Shown here: piece after piece, positions 30,948-42,466 of the stretch
How positions within the stretch are numbered: position 1 is the first letter of the stretch
Layout: each line of letters starts with the position of its first letter
Source of the DNA: Eleusine coracana subsp. coracana
Taxonomy: Eukaryota; Streptophyta; Magnoliopsida; Poales; Poaceae
Assembly (NCBI GenBank): GCA_032690845.1
Contig: CM064424.1
Span: forward strand, 50,419,511-50,483,510
Reading direction: 5' to 3'
Length of the DNA: 64,000 nucleotides
The notes under the pieces: generated by a model
What the model was told of the DNA's origin: nothing
What the model saw: only the letters and a program-made list of their open reading frames with translations
Databases searched by the model: none
Program-made: the position numbers and the translations under genes

Positions 30948-32851
30948 ATGTCAGGGAAAGGGACAACTGAATGATTAGAGTCCCCTATAGACTTCAATGA
31001 TTGCGTGTCCAAGGCCGAGCTTACGAAGCTTCTTGCGGACCAGCATAGATTCATGGTAACGAAGTTTGCCGAGTTGATGGGCCACATCTACACTGTGGCC
31101 AACCGAATTGAGGATGTTGAACGACGACCTCCACCTCAATGAGCTGCTGCTGATGATGATGTTGACCGTGATGCATACCGTCTTTGTCATAATCGACACG
31201 GTATGGGAGGTAATAACAATCGTGGTAATATTGACACTTTTGTTAAGCCCAAATTTAATATACCTCCTTTTGCTGGTAGTGCTGATCCTGAAGCATACTT
31301 AGATTGGGAACTTGTTATTGAATAGAAATTTAATTCTCATTTAGTTCCTGCTGAGCATAGAGTAAGACTTGCTACTAGTGAGTTTACGGGTTTTGCTCTC
31401 TTTTGGTGGAATGATATTTGCAATACTAATGCTGCTATACCTAACTCTTGGCCTATTTTGAAACAATGCATGAAATCTTGTTTTGTTCCTCCTTATTACC
31501 AACGTGATTTACATTTGAAATTACAAACTTTAAAACAAGGTGATAAAACAGTAGAGGAATATTATCAGGAATTGCTTATTGGTTTAGCACGTTGGTGGAT
31601 TGAACTGTGATATCCAGAATATTGTTGACTATGAAGAGTAGAATAGGTTCAACCAATTGTATCATATTGCTCTTAAGGCTGAACGAGAAGTATAGGGAAA
31701 AAATCCACAACAATCTTGTAGGTCTAGCATTGAGCAACCCATCCAGCACCGTTCTGGACTAGAGAACTTGAACGGTCATGTTGCTAAGCCACCAGCAACA
31801 CCTTTTCCACTTGCGCCTATTTCCGAAGCGCAATCGTCTAGTGTGCAGCACCAACACCAGAAGAAGGCTGCTACTTTCGGTGCTAGGAGTGGCTCCTCCA
31901 CTACCATTATTTGCCACCACTGCAAGGGCATGGGACATGTCATGAACGATTGCCCCAGTCGTCATGCCTTCATAGCAACCGCTGACGGGTATGAAAGTTG
32001 TAGTGATGTTGAAGAAGAACTTGCTCTTGTGACTAACCTTGATGTAGATCAACGGAGGAGCAAGATACTCTCGCCATTGATTCCATTGCTGCCACCATGG
32101 GCTTTCCTAGCCTCATTGTACAATGTGTGTTGACCTCTCAGGTGGGACAAGAGGAAGAACAACAATGCAACAATTTATTCTACATGTACCTCATTATCGC
32201 AGACCGCCGTGTTCTCACCATCATTGATACTGGGAGCTGTAACAACTTGGTAAGTTCTGATTTGGTCAGCAAGCTTTTCTTGACCACGCATGCACTACAT
32301 CAGCCCTACCACATCAAATGGTTCAACAATAGTAGTACGACACAGGTAACTCGATCAGCACGCATACACTTTTCAGTCGGTTCTTAACAAGACTATGCTG
32401 ATTTTCATGTTGTACCTATACAAGCATGTTCGCTTTTATTAGGTCGTCCATGGGAATATGATACGAAGTCTGCCCACCATGGTAGAACTAATGCATATAC
32501 TTTCATGCATAGGGACAGGAATATTACTTTGTGTCCGTTATTGCCTACTGATATTAGAAATCATTTTAAACTGCTTGTAGAAAATACTGAGAATAAACAT
32601 GATAACGAACAACTTTCTTATGTTAAACATAAGGCTATTCAGTTAAAGGGAGGTGCTTTTCTTGCTATGACATGTACGGTTGCTGAACTTTGTGATAATC
32701 ATTATGCACCTTGCTATACTATGTTTTGTCGTGATATATCTTCTATCAATGATCATGTGTATTGTACTTTGCATTCTGCTAGTACTAATCTTTTGAAGGA
32801 GATTGATGATGAGATGGAGTCGAGGGCGACTCCAATTCCAGAAGGGGAGGA
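30948..32851 (+). pseudogene. gag: CRM-related gag and protease with pol deleted
   Basis: Starts near 'MSGKGTTE' (30948). The N-terminal part 'DCVSKAELTKLLADQ' aligns with element A. The gag core 'FNIPPFAGSADPEAYLDWEL' (about 31255-31320) is followed by a stop at 31322; 'ALFWWNDI' and 'SCFVPPYYQRDLHLKL' follow. Zinc knuckle 'CHHCKGMGHVMNDC' (CX2CX4HX4C) near 31912-31953. Protease 'TIIDTGSCNNLVSSDLV' near 32220-32270, DTG intact. The last ORF (32505-33035) passes from 'ASTNLLKE' (where RT should begin) directly to 'IDDEMESRATPIPEG', the segment just before the polypurine tract, so about 3 kb of pol is missing. Several stops and frameshifts mean this copy is inactive. Confidence 0.85.
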
Positions 32852-33615
32852 TGATGAGGACATCACCATGCTGGATATGCACATATCATGGCCTTCCCCA
32901 TGTTACAAGTCGTCACCAACTCGGTCTCCCCGTTCGTCTCAGATTCAGCCGACACCTCTTCACGGTTTTGATGATATCTCCCACATCCGATGTCCAAACG
33001 AGGCATTCTTTGATGCGTTGGAAAGGGGACGATGATGCCGTCATTTTGTTTCTGGTACTAGCTCCAGAAGAGTCGTGAGTCATGCTGTGTGACCATGACA
33101 AGGTGTTGTGCCACGTATTTTGGGCCAACTAGGCCTTGTATTGTGTCGGGCCTTAAGCCCATGTTGTGGGCGCCCCTCCCCCCAGGTCGCCCCAACCCTA
33201 GGATGCTTCTTGTTCCTACATAAACTCAAAAGCCATCGTCTTTTAGTCTCGGGTTTTTTTTAATTCAGTTTTCTAGAGAGAAACTTGATTGAATTATTGT
33301 AACTGTGGCGACAAGTCCTTTTACAGTAATCCAGGGTCCTTGTTCTTGTTCTACACCACTGTGGCAATTAGTCCTTTTGTGTTTAGAGCTTGAACCTTTT
33401 CTTGTGATTTGCTTCATCCATATTTGCAATTTCAGAATGCGTGTTTATCTTTTCTTGCTTGTGTTCTCAATTCGCTTGTAGGAACAATCACGTTGTGCAT
33501 GGTGTAACGGTTGCGGGGTTGGATCATGTCTGATTCAAGCCGGCTCATCGACGTCAAGTCTCCAAATTCGAATTTATCCCCCTACCTCTCAAAAGAGTGG
33601 GCCTCATCCACATCA
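32852..33615 (+). repeat. Right LTR of the gag-only element
   Basis: 764 bp from TGATGAGGACATCACC to CCACATCA; polypurine tract AGAAGGGGAGGA just before. The ORF end 'FDALERGR' lies inside the LTR. Flanking bases 33616-33620 (catag) would be the target duplication; its partner was lost at the left truncation. Confidence 0.82.
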
Positions 33616-34566
33616 CATAGAACCTATATTAATCTACCAGCAAAATACCGCTAGGAAAAAAGGGGCAATAGAAATCCTAGCATTGAATGAAGGACACGAT
33701 CACTAGGCAAATAAAGCAATGTAACAACAATGATCATCGACTATAAGTGGTTGGTTGTTGGCACTACCCAAGTGCCCCTTTTACATGTGAATATTACCCC
33801 AATTAGAGCATAATTGATACTAATTTAGGCCATTTACATATGATATTGACTATATATTTGTATATGTGTTGTTTTGGAGCTTTATTGTAGAAATAGGTAA
33901 AATTGGCAATTAAAGTGATGCTGAGAGGACAGGAGTCCAGAACCGACGAAAAGCACTTGTTGTGGTTACGAGTCCAGAACAAACACGTAATGGGCTAGCC
34001 AGGGGCTGGACAGGCCAAAGGCCCCTCAGACAAGCTATAATGGGGATGAACTAGACTGAGCAACAACACTTACGTGGAAGGGCACAAACGGGCGCCCTTT
34101 GGCAAATGAACTTTGTATTATCTGGTCAGAATAATACAAGAACTTGCTAGTGGCAGAGACACATCCCCTTCGCTCAGAGGTGCTGGTGAGCATTTATAGA
34201 TCCATGCTCACCTACCCTCTAGGTGTGTTTACAAATTTGCCCCGGACCTTACATTACACATCTTACTACTTCATCTAAGGGTATTCTAGTACTTCAATAT
34301 TCATATGGTACATGCCCCTGGCTATCATTCTCTAGCGCCTGTGCCCGAGGCCCGCCACGCCGTACGGCCTTCGGCCGTACCGGCCTTCGAACGCCTGCTT
34401 GGCCGAAGATCCTCTGGGCCGCCAGCCCAGCTGGGCCTTGTTTCTTGTTGCTGGACTATCTTCTGGGCTTGGGGAGACTAAGGGGTGGGCATTCCCCCAA
34501 CAGTAGCCTGTCATAGGTGAGATCCGCCTTTGGCAGGACCGAAACCGTGATCATACGGAATGAACA
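33616..34566 (-). repeat. 3' LTR region of the Tat-lineage element
   Basis: Minus strand. Two possible starts: TGTTCATTCC at 34566, directly after a strong polypurine tract, or TGTTGGGGGAATG at 34502. A TATA box lies at 34191-34200. The right part is GC-rich, the left part AT-rich. The LTR 3' end was not located; the gag-only element may have inserted into it. Confidence 0.55.
34191..34200 (-). promoter_or_regulatory. TATA box of the Tat LTR
   Basis: Minus strand TCTATAAATG in a suitable position within the LTR. Confidence 0.5.
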
Positions 34567-34590
34567 CCCCTAGTCTCCCCCCCCCCCTTT
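34567..34590 (-). promoter_or_regulatory. Candidate polypurine tract of the Tat element
   Basis: Minus strand: AAAAG, an uninterrupted G run, then AGACTAGGGG before TGTTCATTCC. It is purine-rich except for one CT pair. Confidence 0.5.
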
Positions 34591-35150
34591 TCGGGCCTGC
34601 TCGAAGGCCATCCTTTTCTTCGGTTACCTGCAATTGGCACACACAACCATATTCGACGAAGTTAGTGAGTCGACAAAAGTGAAGCATGCTAACTGGAGGC
34701 ACCACATTACTTTGCCCTCAACCCGAACTGCCTTTGGGCTCTCGGCCTCTAGCCATCGGACCGTGCAGCATTCCTGAAGATGCGACAAGCATGTTGCCAT
34801 CAATGCAGTCCATGCGCCGACCCGCTTATAAATGCACCCAACGCGGTTATCCAGCGCACTTCCCGAGTGGGCATGCCATCATAAATTCAGCCCATGGACC
34901 ACGCGTCAGCCATCGGATCAGCGAGTGCGCGATCGGACGCGAGCAATTGTCGCGTGCTCCGCCGGCTATATAAACCAGCCACTCACTCCCTCTCTTGTTA
35001 CTTTCACATTGATTTCTCGACCGCTCCGTGAAACCCTAGCGCTTCTGTAGCCAAGCCTTTTGCTGCGTCCTACTCAGCATACGTGCGCTTGCACCGGAGG
35101 CTGCTCGGCATTTTCTCTTCAAACCAGCCCAACACACCCTTCGGCAAACG
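34591..35150 (+). other. Promoter and 5' untranslated region of the antisense gene
   Basis: 560 bases between the polypurine tract and the ATG at 35151. The second half has plant promoter style: a TATA box, then a pyrimidine-rich stretch ('cactccctctcttg') and 'gaaaccctag' before the ATG. Confidence 0.5.
34966..34975 (+). promoter_or_regulatory. TATA box of the antisense gene
   Basis: CTATATAAAC on the plus strand, 176 bases before the ATG, opposite to the LTR transcript. It matches the plant TATA consensus well. A start site about 30 bases downstream would leave a 5' UTR of about 145 nt. Confidence 0.6.
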
Positions 35151-36768
35151 ATGGGCCCTCGAAAAGCTAAGTCCCCGCTCGGATCTGAGCTGAGGCGATT
35201 TAATGACAAGAAGGCCGGAAGTCCTTATCTAGGGCCAAGCTCAGTCACCGAAGCGCTACTAGACACCTGGGCTTCCGAACCAAAACTATGGTTTGAGAGG
35301 TCCCGAGCATCGGTGATGAAGGACGGCGAAACCGTACCCCAACCTTGACCAGGCACAATAGTGGTCTTCGAGCGATTCTTCGAAGCTGGGCTTTCGTTCC
35401 CTGCTCTCGGTGTGTCAGAGATGTTTTGGCCCTCTACGGGCTCGAGATACAGCAGGTGCTGCCGAATAGCATCACCCGACTGGCCTGCTTCGAGTGGGCA
35501 TTCGGGATGGAGGGCGCCAAGCCGCACGCTGGTGCCTTTGCTGCTACCCACTTGTCTTCCCAACAGGAACATCCTTGTCCCGGAGACCCCACCATGTTGT
35601 CGAATTACCTCACCATCACCCTTCGGCCACGCCGCGAACACGATGTGCCCGCGAAAGGGTCACAGCAACACTAGGGGAAACAGTTCGCCGCCGGCTGGTT
35701 CTACTACCACGTGGGCACCGAAAGCAACTTGCACAACCGGAATGCAGAGATCATGTATATACCAAAGCCTGTGATCCCGGAGGATACCGGTCTCACCACC
35801 CGGGTCTAGTTATTGTCCCGAATCGCCGGGCGCTTGAGTATGCGAGACTTGGTGGAAGACTTCTGCGCCGCGGGCATTGAGCCTCTCCGGGCCGACTGGC
35901 ACGTGCAGTTCGTACCCTGGACCCCGTGAGCGGCGACCTGCAACTTGATCGGGAGCTGCTCCCGTTGATTAACTTTGCCGAGAGAGAGCAACAAGCAAAC
36001 CACTATCTCGGCCCTTTAATCACGAAGGAGTGGGAGCTGCTAGGGCAAATGGGGCGCCGGGGCCGGACCAACCGTATTGTGCAATTACACAACACGGAGG
36101 CAGTTTTGCCGCCACGGGAGCCGCATAACGCCGAAACTTGACAGCCCAGGGGCAAAGCAAACAAGGGTCCGGACGACCAGGAGGAGGAGTAAGAAACAGA
36201 GGAGGAGGGAGAGGAGGAGGAGGAGGAAGGGGAAGCCGCCACCACTGTGCCCCAGAAGCGGGTGAAAGTGGTTGTCAAGCACTCTGCAGCCAGGGGGGAA
36301 CACCGAAGGCGTGGCACCTGCACCATGGCGTGCAAAGTAGGTGGCAAAACGTGCCCTAAGTATGAGGGGTAGTATTGAGCCAGACGAGGGTACCTCCGGC
36401 CAGGGAAGGAAGGATAAACGTTCTAGAGCCACCCGGGGCGCACCCTCACTTGCGCCGAAACAGTCTAAGCGTCGGCGTCTCCATAAACAATATGCGGAGA
36501 CCCCTCTAAGGCCAACGACCTCGAGTGAAGCAACAGCCGACCTCGAGGTTGCCGCCGCTACTCCGGATCGGACACCACCGGTGACCCTGCCCCCGAGCAC
36601 AACAGACGGAGAGAGTCTGCTAAATGTGCTGGCGAGCGTCCTTCCTGAAAGGTCCATGGAGAGGCTGGAGGGGGGGTTCCGGAGGCTTAGCGTCACCGTT
36701 ACCCAGATCTTCCGGCATCTTGATGCTATCACTGGACTTTGGGGTCGATAGTCCCCCAGCCTGCATAG

Positions 36769-36852
36769 GTACTCGAAAGCTTCTGGACTCCTCCTTGTGT
36801 CATCGTATGTTTGTTACGATGTTCTAACAATCCATTCTCTTGGTTTTATTAG
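36769..36852 (+). other. Putative intron of the antisense gene
   Basis: Donor AG|GTACTC, acceptor TTTTATTAG|G, T-rich interior, 84 bp. Phase cannot be verified because the upstream exon carries a stop just before it, so the donor choice is uncertain. Confidence 0.45.
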
Positions 36853-37322
36853 GACAACATGAGGGTGGTACCGAGGACGCCCCCGGACCATGACAGCTCG
36901 AGGGACCGGTCGTCAGCACACACTCTATCTCCGAATCAGGGGGCCAAAGTTCCGGGTCGAGTAGCCAAAGCAGCAGCTCGACTGAAGGCAGCAAGGCCTT
37001 CGAGGGAGAAGAAGAGGAGGAGGAGGTGGAACAATAGGTTGAAACTGTTAGCAGCAACGAAGAAGAGGGGCCCGAAGAGCTCCCCCTGACGCACACACGT
37101 AAGGCTGGTCGTGGCAAAGGCTTCATGGGCGTGCTTCCTTCGGGCGTAGAACCGGGGGACGTCAGGGCGTCCCTACGTGCAACCGACTTCAGTGGCCGCC
37201 CCGAGGTTTCAACGGCGCAGGGGTACGCCTCGTGCATGTTGGACCTCTGTGATGGTGAAAAAGTGCTTGGGGACATCAACGCGACTACGGCTATCAGCCA
37301 CTTGGCTTGCCTTACCGCCCAG

Positions 37323-37400
37323 GTATGCTACATCCATAGCGTTACTGCCTTCGTCAAAAAATGTGACTACTAACTTCTAAATTGCCATGCACTTGTACAG
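37323..37400 (+). other. Intron of the antisense gene (phase 0)
   Basis: 78 bp: CAG|GTATGC to TTGTACAG|ACC, with the branch-point-like CTACTAAC at 37367-37374. Removal joins '...SHLACLTAQ' to 'TALLSRHLEAK' in one frame. Read through, it meets an in-frame TAA within the intron. Confidence 0.7.
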
Positions 37401-38280
37401 ACCGCCCTATTGTCCCGGCACCTCGAAGCCAAATTGTCTCCGGAGGCCGCACTTGTGGAGCTAAAGAAGCAGCTGGCCGAAAGCCAAGCACAAGCCCAGT
37501 CGTCTGCCGCAGATCTGAAGATGGCTCAGGATGCACTTTCGGAGGCTAAAAAGAAAATCCAGCAAGTGACCGAAGAAGCAAAAAACACCGCCGAAGACCT
37601 ACAAAAGCAATTGGAGCTCCAGCGTGAATACAACCGGTCACTGGGGGTGGACAACACGACACTCCACGGCGACAACCAAAAACTGTGGAAAGCTCTAGAA
37701 CAGGCTGTCGTCGACATCGATAATGAGCCGGGGCCTGTTCGGCTTGATAGGGCAGCTGCGCCATTTCTTTGCTGGAATGGGACTGGCATCCCGGGAGCCG
37801 GGGCATGCCGAAGGGGAGGGCATGAAGAGCATCAGCTGGCTGTGCAAAGGCCTCGATTGCGCCAAAGACAGCCTTCGATCGTACGGCACTATCTGCGCTC
37901 GGATAGGTTGGATGACGGCCTACGCTAGACTGGAGTCACTGGCTACCCCTCAGCGCACGGAGATTCCTGAAGCCGCACGCCAACTGCTGTCACGATGCAG
38001 AGGGGACCATGCTGAATACAACCAGCTGCTGGAACGGCTGGGTCCGATCGGCAATGTCTTGGGGCAGGAATTTTGGCAGCCCCTTGGCAACGATATTGCC
38101 GAAGCTCTTGCTCGCGAGGCAGATGCACAGTTGGCAGTGCCTGCCCCCATCGGAGCCCCTGGCGCTTCGGGTCATGATGCTGGCCTTACCGCTGATGCTT
38201 CCACTTCTCCCGCCCCGAGCACCGGTGCTGAACAGCCCCACGGCCCCGAGGCACCCTCGACAGCCCCTCTAGAGACCCAG

Positions 38281-38489
38281 GTGTGAGTTCGTCCTTGTCT
38301 AAGGACATCACACCCCCTAGACTAGCTAATGTTCCAAAGGATATGATGTACCGCTGTCATAAGCGTCTAGCACTCCGATGGCTTTGACCTTGTAACTTAG
38401 GTGTTTATCTTGAATGAAACCCTATTTACTGTACACCTAAAGTATCCCCTTTATTTTTCCTAAGACTTTCCTTGCTATCTTTTCTTTAG
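38281..38489 (+). other. Intron of the antisense gene (phase 0)
   Basis: 209 bp: CAG|GTGTGAG to TTTCTTTAG|AAT. Joins '...STAPLETQ' to 'NAPSEDATSIPSD' in frame; unspliced, translation stops at TGA two codons in. The interior is T-rich. Confidence 0.65.
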
Positions 38490-39087
38490 AATGCGCCTTC
38501 GGAAGACGCCACTTCCATTCCATCGGATGTCCCGATATTGGACATAGATCCAGTATCTATCAAGGTCCAGGGTTTGGAGAACCCCTTGCGACTACATGAT
38601 TCGTGGCGTGCAATGGAGGCATTGGAAGCGCGAGCACCCCAAAGGGGGTTTTGCCGAATTACTGTCCTCCCTTGATGAGGACAACGAACGCATCAAAGCG
38701 GCATGCCAGTGCGTGTTCTCGGAAGAGCTACACCGTCGGCGCATAACACGTGATGCCCGGAGGGCGAGTGGTGAAATTGCAGCCAAACCCCTAGTACTAT
38801 TGCCGGCGCCGAAGGTGGAGCCGATTGAAATTTTAAGTAGTAGCCCAAGCTCTTCTCATGGTGATTCCTCGTCTAGCAGCTCGTCGGGCCTGGACCTGGA
38901 AGCTCTCCGACAAGCCGCACAGACGCCCTTCGGCCTTTTGCAAATTATTGCTGACTTGGAACGACGCCGGCAAAGCATAGCGCAAGGCAATCGCCGCATA
39001 CAACTATTGAGGGCTGCACTCGACGACTTGGCCGAACAATACCGTGAGCTATCGGATATGCTCAGCGAACTAAAATGGCTGCCCTAG

Positions 39088-40036
39088 ACCAATTCTCTTA
39101 GTATAAGGACCCCTGGCTCCTTATCGTATTTGGCCCTCGGGCCGCTGTATGTTCAATGCCTTCGGGCTTTTGTAAACCCTACGCCTTCGGGCAAATCCTG
39201 TATATCTCTACCCTTAGGCTCGTGTGGCACTCAGAAATGATAAACTTATTCATATTTTAAATTATGCCCAAGTGTGTTGAAATGGCAAATTATATACCAG
39301 ATGCTATTCTACATGCCAAGCGCCTCGTCAGGCCTTGGCAAGCTTTGAACCGTAGTTGTTCGGCATCGGACCTTTATCGCACCTGGCTTTCTGAGCTTAC
39401 CCTTCTGGAGCATCGGACCGTAGTTGTTCAGCATCGAACCGTAGGTGTTCGGTTGAGGGTCGTAGTTGCCCATATGACACATGTTGCGTCCTCTCGGGGA
39501 CCATTAGGCCGTAGTTGCCATTATAAGGATGAAAATTACCTTAAGATACATCACCATGTCTTACCATATGCCTGAGGCTTTTACATGCTTGCCTTACTCA
39601 ACTTACTTGGCGTACACTAAATGAAGGGCGCACCCCCGAATGGCGGCTATGGACAACACAATACAAAAAACATTGGGCCACAAGACAGGGGTCACAGCCC
39701 CTTGGCAGTTAAACATTGCCCACTTTCCGCGTCGGTACTCCGAAGGCAGCAAGCTATCCTGACATAAGTTAGTCCCTACTGAATAAGAGGGAGCGGGATG
39801 CCGCTCGATGGACACCGCAGGGACGCAGCCCCGAATAACTTTTGAAGATGCAGCCCGAATGGCTCCTCGGGACACAGCCCAGAACAACTTCTAAAGACGC
39901 AGCCCGAATGGCTCCTCAGGACATAGCCCGGGACACACTAACCAAGCTAAGCACAACACCACAAGCACACACGCTCGCCTCCGGCTTTTGCTACACCAAA
40001 ACAGGTATGGTGACTGTCGGAACGGCCGATTGCACC
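39088..40036 (-). other. Spacer between the Tat pol end and the antisense gene end
   Basis: The two genes converge here. The plus strand just after 39087 probably carries the 3' UTR of the antisense gene. Imperfect internal repetition is visible (39360-39480, 'gtagttgttc' variants; 39835-39930, 'cagcccgaatggctcctc' twice). No ORF recognised. Confidence 0.55.
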
Positions 40037-42466
40037 TTACACATAGAAATGCTTCAAAGCATCAGCATTGTAAGTGTGCTGCATTGGGGAGCCGTCCAAC
40101 TCCAGCAGATGATAGGCCCCCGGCCTGTTTGATCGGTCTATGATGAAGGGGCCCAGCCACTTGCTACACAGTTTGCCGACGCTGATTTCGTTAGGGTTGC
40201 GCCGAAGGACTAAGTCACCAGGCACAAACTCCCTAGGGTGAACCTTGCGATTGTATGTTTTCTCAAAGGACGCAATGTACTTGTGCAAATTAGCCACTGC
40301 TTGCATGCGCACTTCCTCCAGCATATCTTTTGCCACATCATCTTCATTGACATGAGGCCTGAGTGAGCGCAGTGACCCAGCGTGTATTTCCTCTTGCGTG
40401 ACTGCCTCGGCACCATACAGCAACCAAAAAGGTGAAAAACCCGTGGACCTCATAGCAGTTGTTCTGATAGACCAAAGAACATTCGGCAACACCTCAACCC
40501 ATTTGCCCTTTGGCAAGCCAATAAGTGAACGAGAAATCCCGGAGAATAGCGTGCCATTCATTTGTTCCACAGCCCCATTGGCCCTCGGGTTAATGATAGA
40601 GACTTCACATTTCTTGACTCCTAGGCTAAGGAAGTATTCTTTGAACTCAAGCCCCTCGAACTGTTTACCATTGTCCACAGTGAGCTCTAGCGGAACCCCA
40701 AAGTGACAGACCACATTCTTCCAAAAAAATTTTCTGATGTTTCCAGCTATTATCTGAACCAGCGGTTCGGCTTCCACCCATTTAGAAAAAAAATCTATGG
40801 CTACCACGGCAAACCGATAGCCCCTCGGAGCAGTAGGCAATAGTCCCACAATATCGATCCCCCAACGGGCGAGGGGCCATATCGGAGGGATTGGTTGCAA
40901 GGCTGTAGCAGGTAGGTGAGATTGACGACCCATCCACTGACATCCCGCACACACCCAAACCAGGTCTTCGGCATCCCGAACAGCTGTTGCCAATAGAACC
41001 CCTGACGAAATGCTTTAGCAACCAAAGCCCTCGAAGCCAAATGTGACGAACACAGCCCCTCAAGGATTTCTTGTAACAACTTCTGCCCCTCCGACCGGCT
41101 GAGACAACGAAGCAGAGGAGCGCAGACACCCCCCTTGTACAGAACATTATCAACAATAGTGTATCCCCGACACCGATGCAATATTCTCTGCCACTCCTCC
41201 CTGTCATCCGTGACATAGCGTCCTTCGAGACATGCTCGAATGGGAGCCCTCCAATCCTCGACCGTGATGGCCAGCACCCTTCGGCCTTTCACCTCCGGCA
41301 CTGTTGCTGATTCAATCATAACCTCATGAAGCACATCACCAGCGACCGGACGATGTCCAGTCGCAGACTTAGCCAACGCATCTATTTCTCTATTTTTAGT
41401 GCAGCAAATATTGCGGACCTCAAAGCCCAAGAAGTTCTTGTTCATCTCTCTCACCTTACTGATATACCGAGCCATCTCCAGATCCCTAGCTTGATATCCT
41501 TTCGCTAGCTGAGCTGAGGCCAATTGAGAATCGCAGTAGATAACCAGCCTCCTAGCCCCTAAGGCTCGAGCTTTCCGAAGGCCCAACAATATGCCTTCGT
41601 ATTCCGTAGCATTGTTTGTTATTTGGAATGCCAACGTGGCAGAGAACCGCATGGTTTGCCCTCCGGGAGATGTTATAACTGCGGCACACCCTGCTCCGAA
41701 GGCCCCCCAAGCACCATCAGTGTGAAATGTCCAAACTGGATCCTCCGGAACATCCTGAGCTAAGTCTTCGGCTTCGCCGTGAGGAGTCCATTCGGCCATA
41801 AATTCCGCCAATACTCGAGATTTCATGACCTTGCGAGCAACGAAGGTGATGTTATATTGAGCCAACTCAGCCGCCCACTTTGACACAGTGCTAGAAGCCT
41901 TATTATTTGTCAATACATCTCACAGTGGGTATCTGGTAGGTATGGTTATAAGGTGATCATCAAAGTACTGTTGTAATTTACGTGAAGCCATGACCACAGC
42001 ATACAACATTTTGTCTACCATAGTGTAGTTACATCGTGATACCGTCAATGTTTCCGACACATAGTACACCGGCAACTGCTAAAAAGTATCACTGCCCTTC
42101 GATGCTTCGTAGACCAAAACCACACTCACTGCTTTCGGCGCAGCTGCAATATATACTAACAGAGGAGCCTTCGGTGGGGGTGGTTTGAGAGTGGTAAGTT
42201 CAACAAGGTACTTTTTGAGCGCTTTGAATGCTAACTGTTGCTCCTCACCCCATGTGAATGCCCAGGGACCGCGAAGTGCCTCAAAGAAATGTAAGCTCTT
42301 TACAGCCAAGCGAGAGATAAACCTACTCAATGCTACAACACGGCCAATGAATTTTTGCAACTCCTGAATGGATGCCGGAGGCTGCATATCCATGATTGCC
42401 TTGATTTTGACTGGGTTCGGATTAATTCCTTCCTTCGACACCACATACCCCAGTAGCTTTCCTGGA
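40037..42466 (-). pseudogene. pol: Tat-lineage pol: RT end, gypsy RNase H, Tat-specific RNase H, integrase
   Basis: From 42466: RT end 'GKLLGYVVSKEGINPNP', connection 'LQKFIGRVVALSRFI', gypsy RNase H with stops (42081, near 41920). Then the second, archaeal-type RNase H from 'VWTFHTDGAWGAFGAGCAAV' (first Asp), 'NNATEYEGILLGL' (Glu), 'VIYCDSQLAS' (Asp) to 'NREIDALAKSATG' (Asp), all catalytic residues present. A frameshift near 40985 splits the integrase zinc finger; the core reads 'RWGIDIVGLLP', 'LTVDNGKQFEG', 'GAVEQMNGTL'. The C-terminus 'GPFIIDRSNRPGAYHL' to 'LKHFYV' stops at 40037. Truncated at the RT end by the CRM-derived array. Confidence 0.87.

Larger units (their letters stand above)
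29098..33615 (+). mobile_element. CRM-related gag-only element in a partial dimer
   Basis: Plus strand: the last 93 bases of an internal region with polypurine tract, a 759-bp LTR, a tRNA-Met primer site, leader, gag-protease, the same internal tail again, and a 764-bp LTR. The first LTR is preceded by internal sequence and not by a target site, so two elements once shared this LTR (LTR-internal-LTR-internal-LTR) and the left one is truncated at 29098. No RT, RNase H or integrase is present: the frame passes from the end of protease straight to the LTR-proximal tail. It would depend on an autonomous relative for copying. Confidence 0.82.
35151..39087 (+). pseudogene. Antisense gene of the Tat element: putative gypsy-type transposon domain plus coiled coils
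   Basis: Begins 'MGPRKAKSPLGSELRRFNDK'. The first domain, 'TIVVFERFFEAGLSFP' (35357 on) with 'VRDVLALYGLEIQQVLPNSI' and 'FEWAFGMEG', resembles the Pfam family described as putative gypsy-type transposon (Transposase_28). 'GWFYYHVGTESNLHNR' follows near 35696. The centre (36180-37080) is charged and low-complexity. From 37410 a long Gln/Glu/Lys-rich coiled coil ('VELKKQLAESQAQAQS'), then a globular part ('GMKSISWLCKGLDCAKDSL'), a Ser/Pro/Ala linker and a C-terminal segment ending 'LSDMLSELKWLP'. Three GT-AG introns fit the frames. Stops and frameshifts (for example 35346, near 35390, near 37735, near 38645) show decay. Function unknown; some Tat antisense ORFs are thought to derive from a captured DNA transposon. 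Confidence 0.7.
33616..42466 (-). mobile_element. Tat-lineage Ty3/gypsy element with antisense gene, 5' part lost
   Basis: Minus strand. Order: truncated RT and RNase H, a second RNase H, integrase ending 'LKHFYV', spacer, an oppositely oriented gene, polypurine tract, LTR. A second RNase H between the gypsy RNase H and integrase is diagnostic of the Tat/Ogre lineage. Extra ORFs, often antisense, are common in Tat elements. The 5' LTR, leader, gag, protease and most of RT are missing where the CRM-derived array begins at 42467. Confidence 0.78.

Noticed and set aside
32757..33615. LTR of the gag-only element starting at TGTATTGTAC (29099 and 32758)
   Set aside because: The repeat does begin near there, but the polypurine tract GAAGGGGAGGA and the TGATG/CATCA ends proven in element A place the LTR start at 29191 and 32852; the earlier bases are internal sequence of the dimer partner.
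36085..36732. 215-codon minus-strand ORF
   Set aside because: Antisense to the low-complexity part of the Tat antisense gene; Ser/Leu-rich, no domain. The plus strand has the conserved domain and splice sites.
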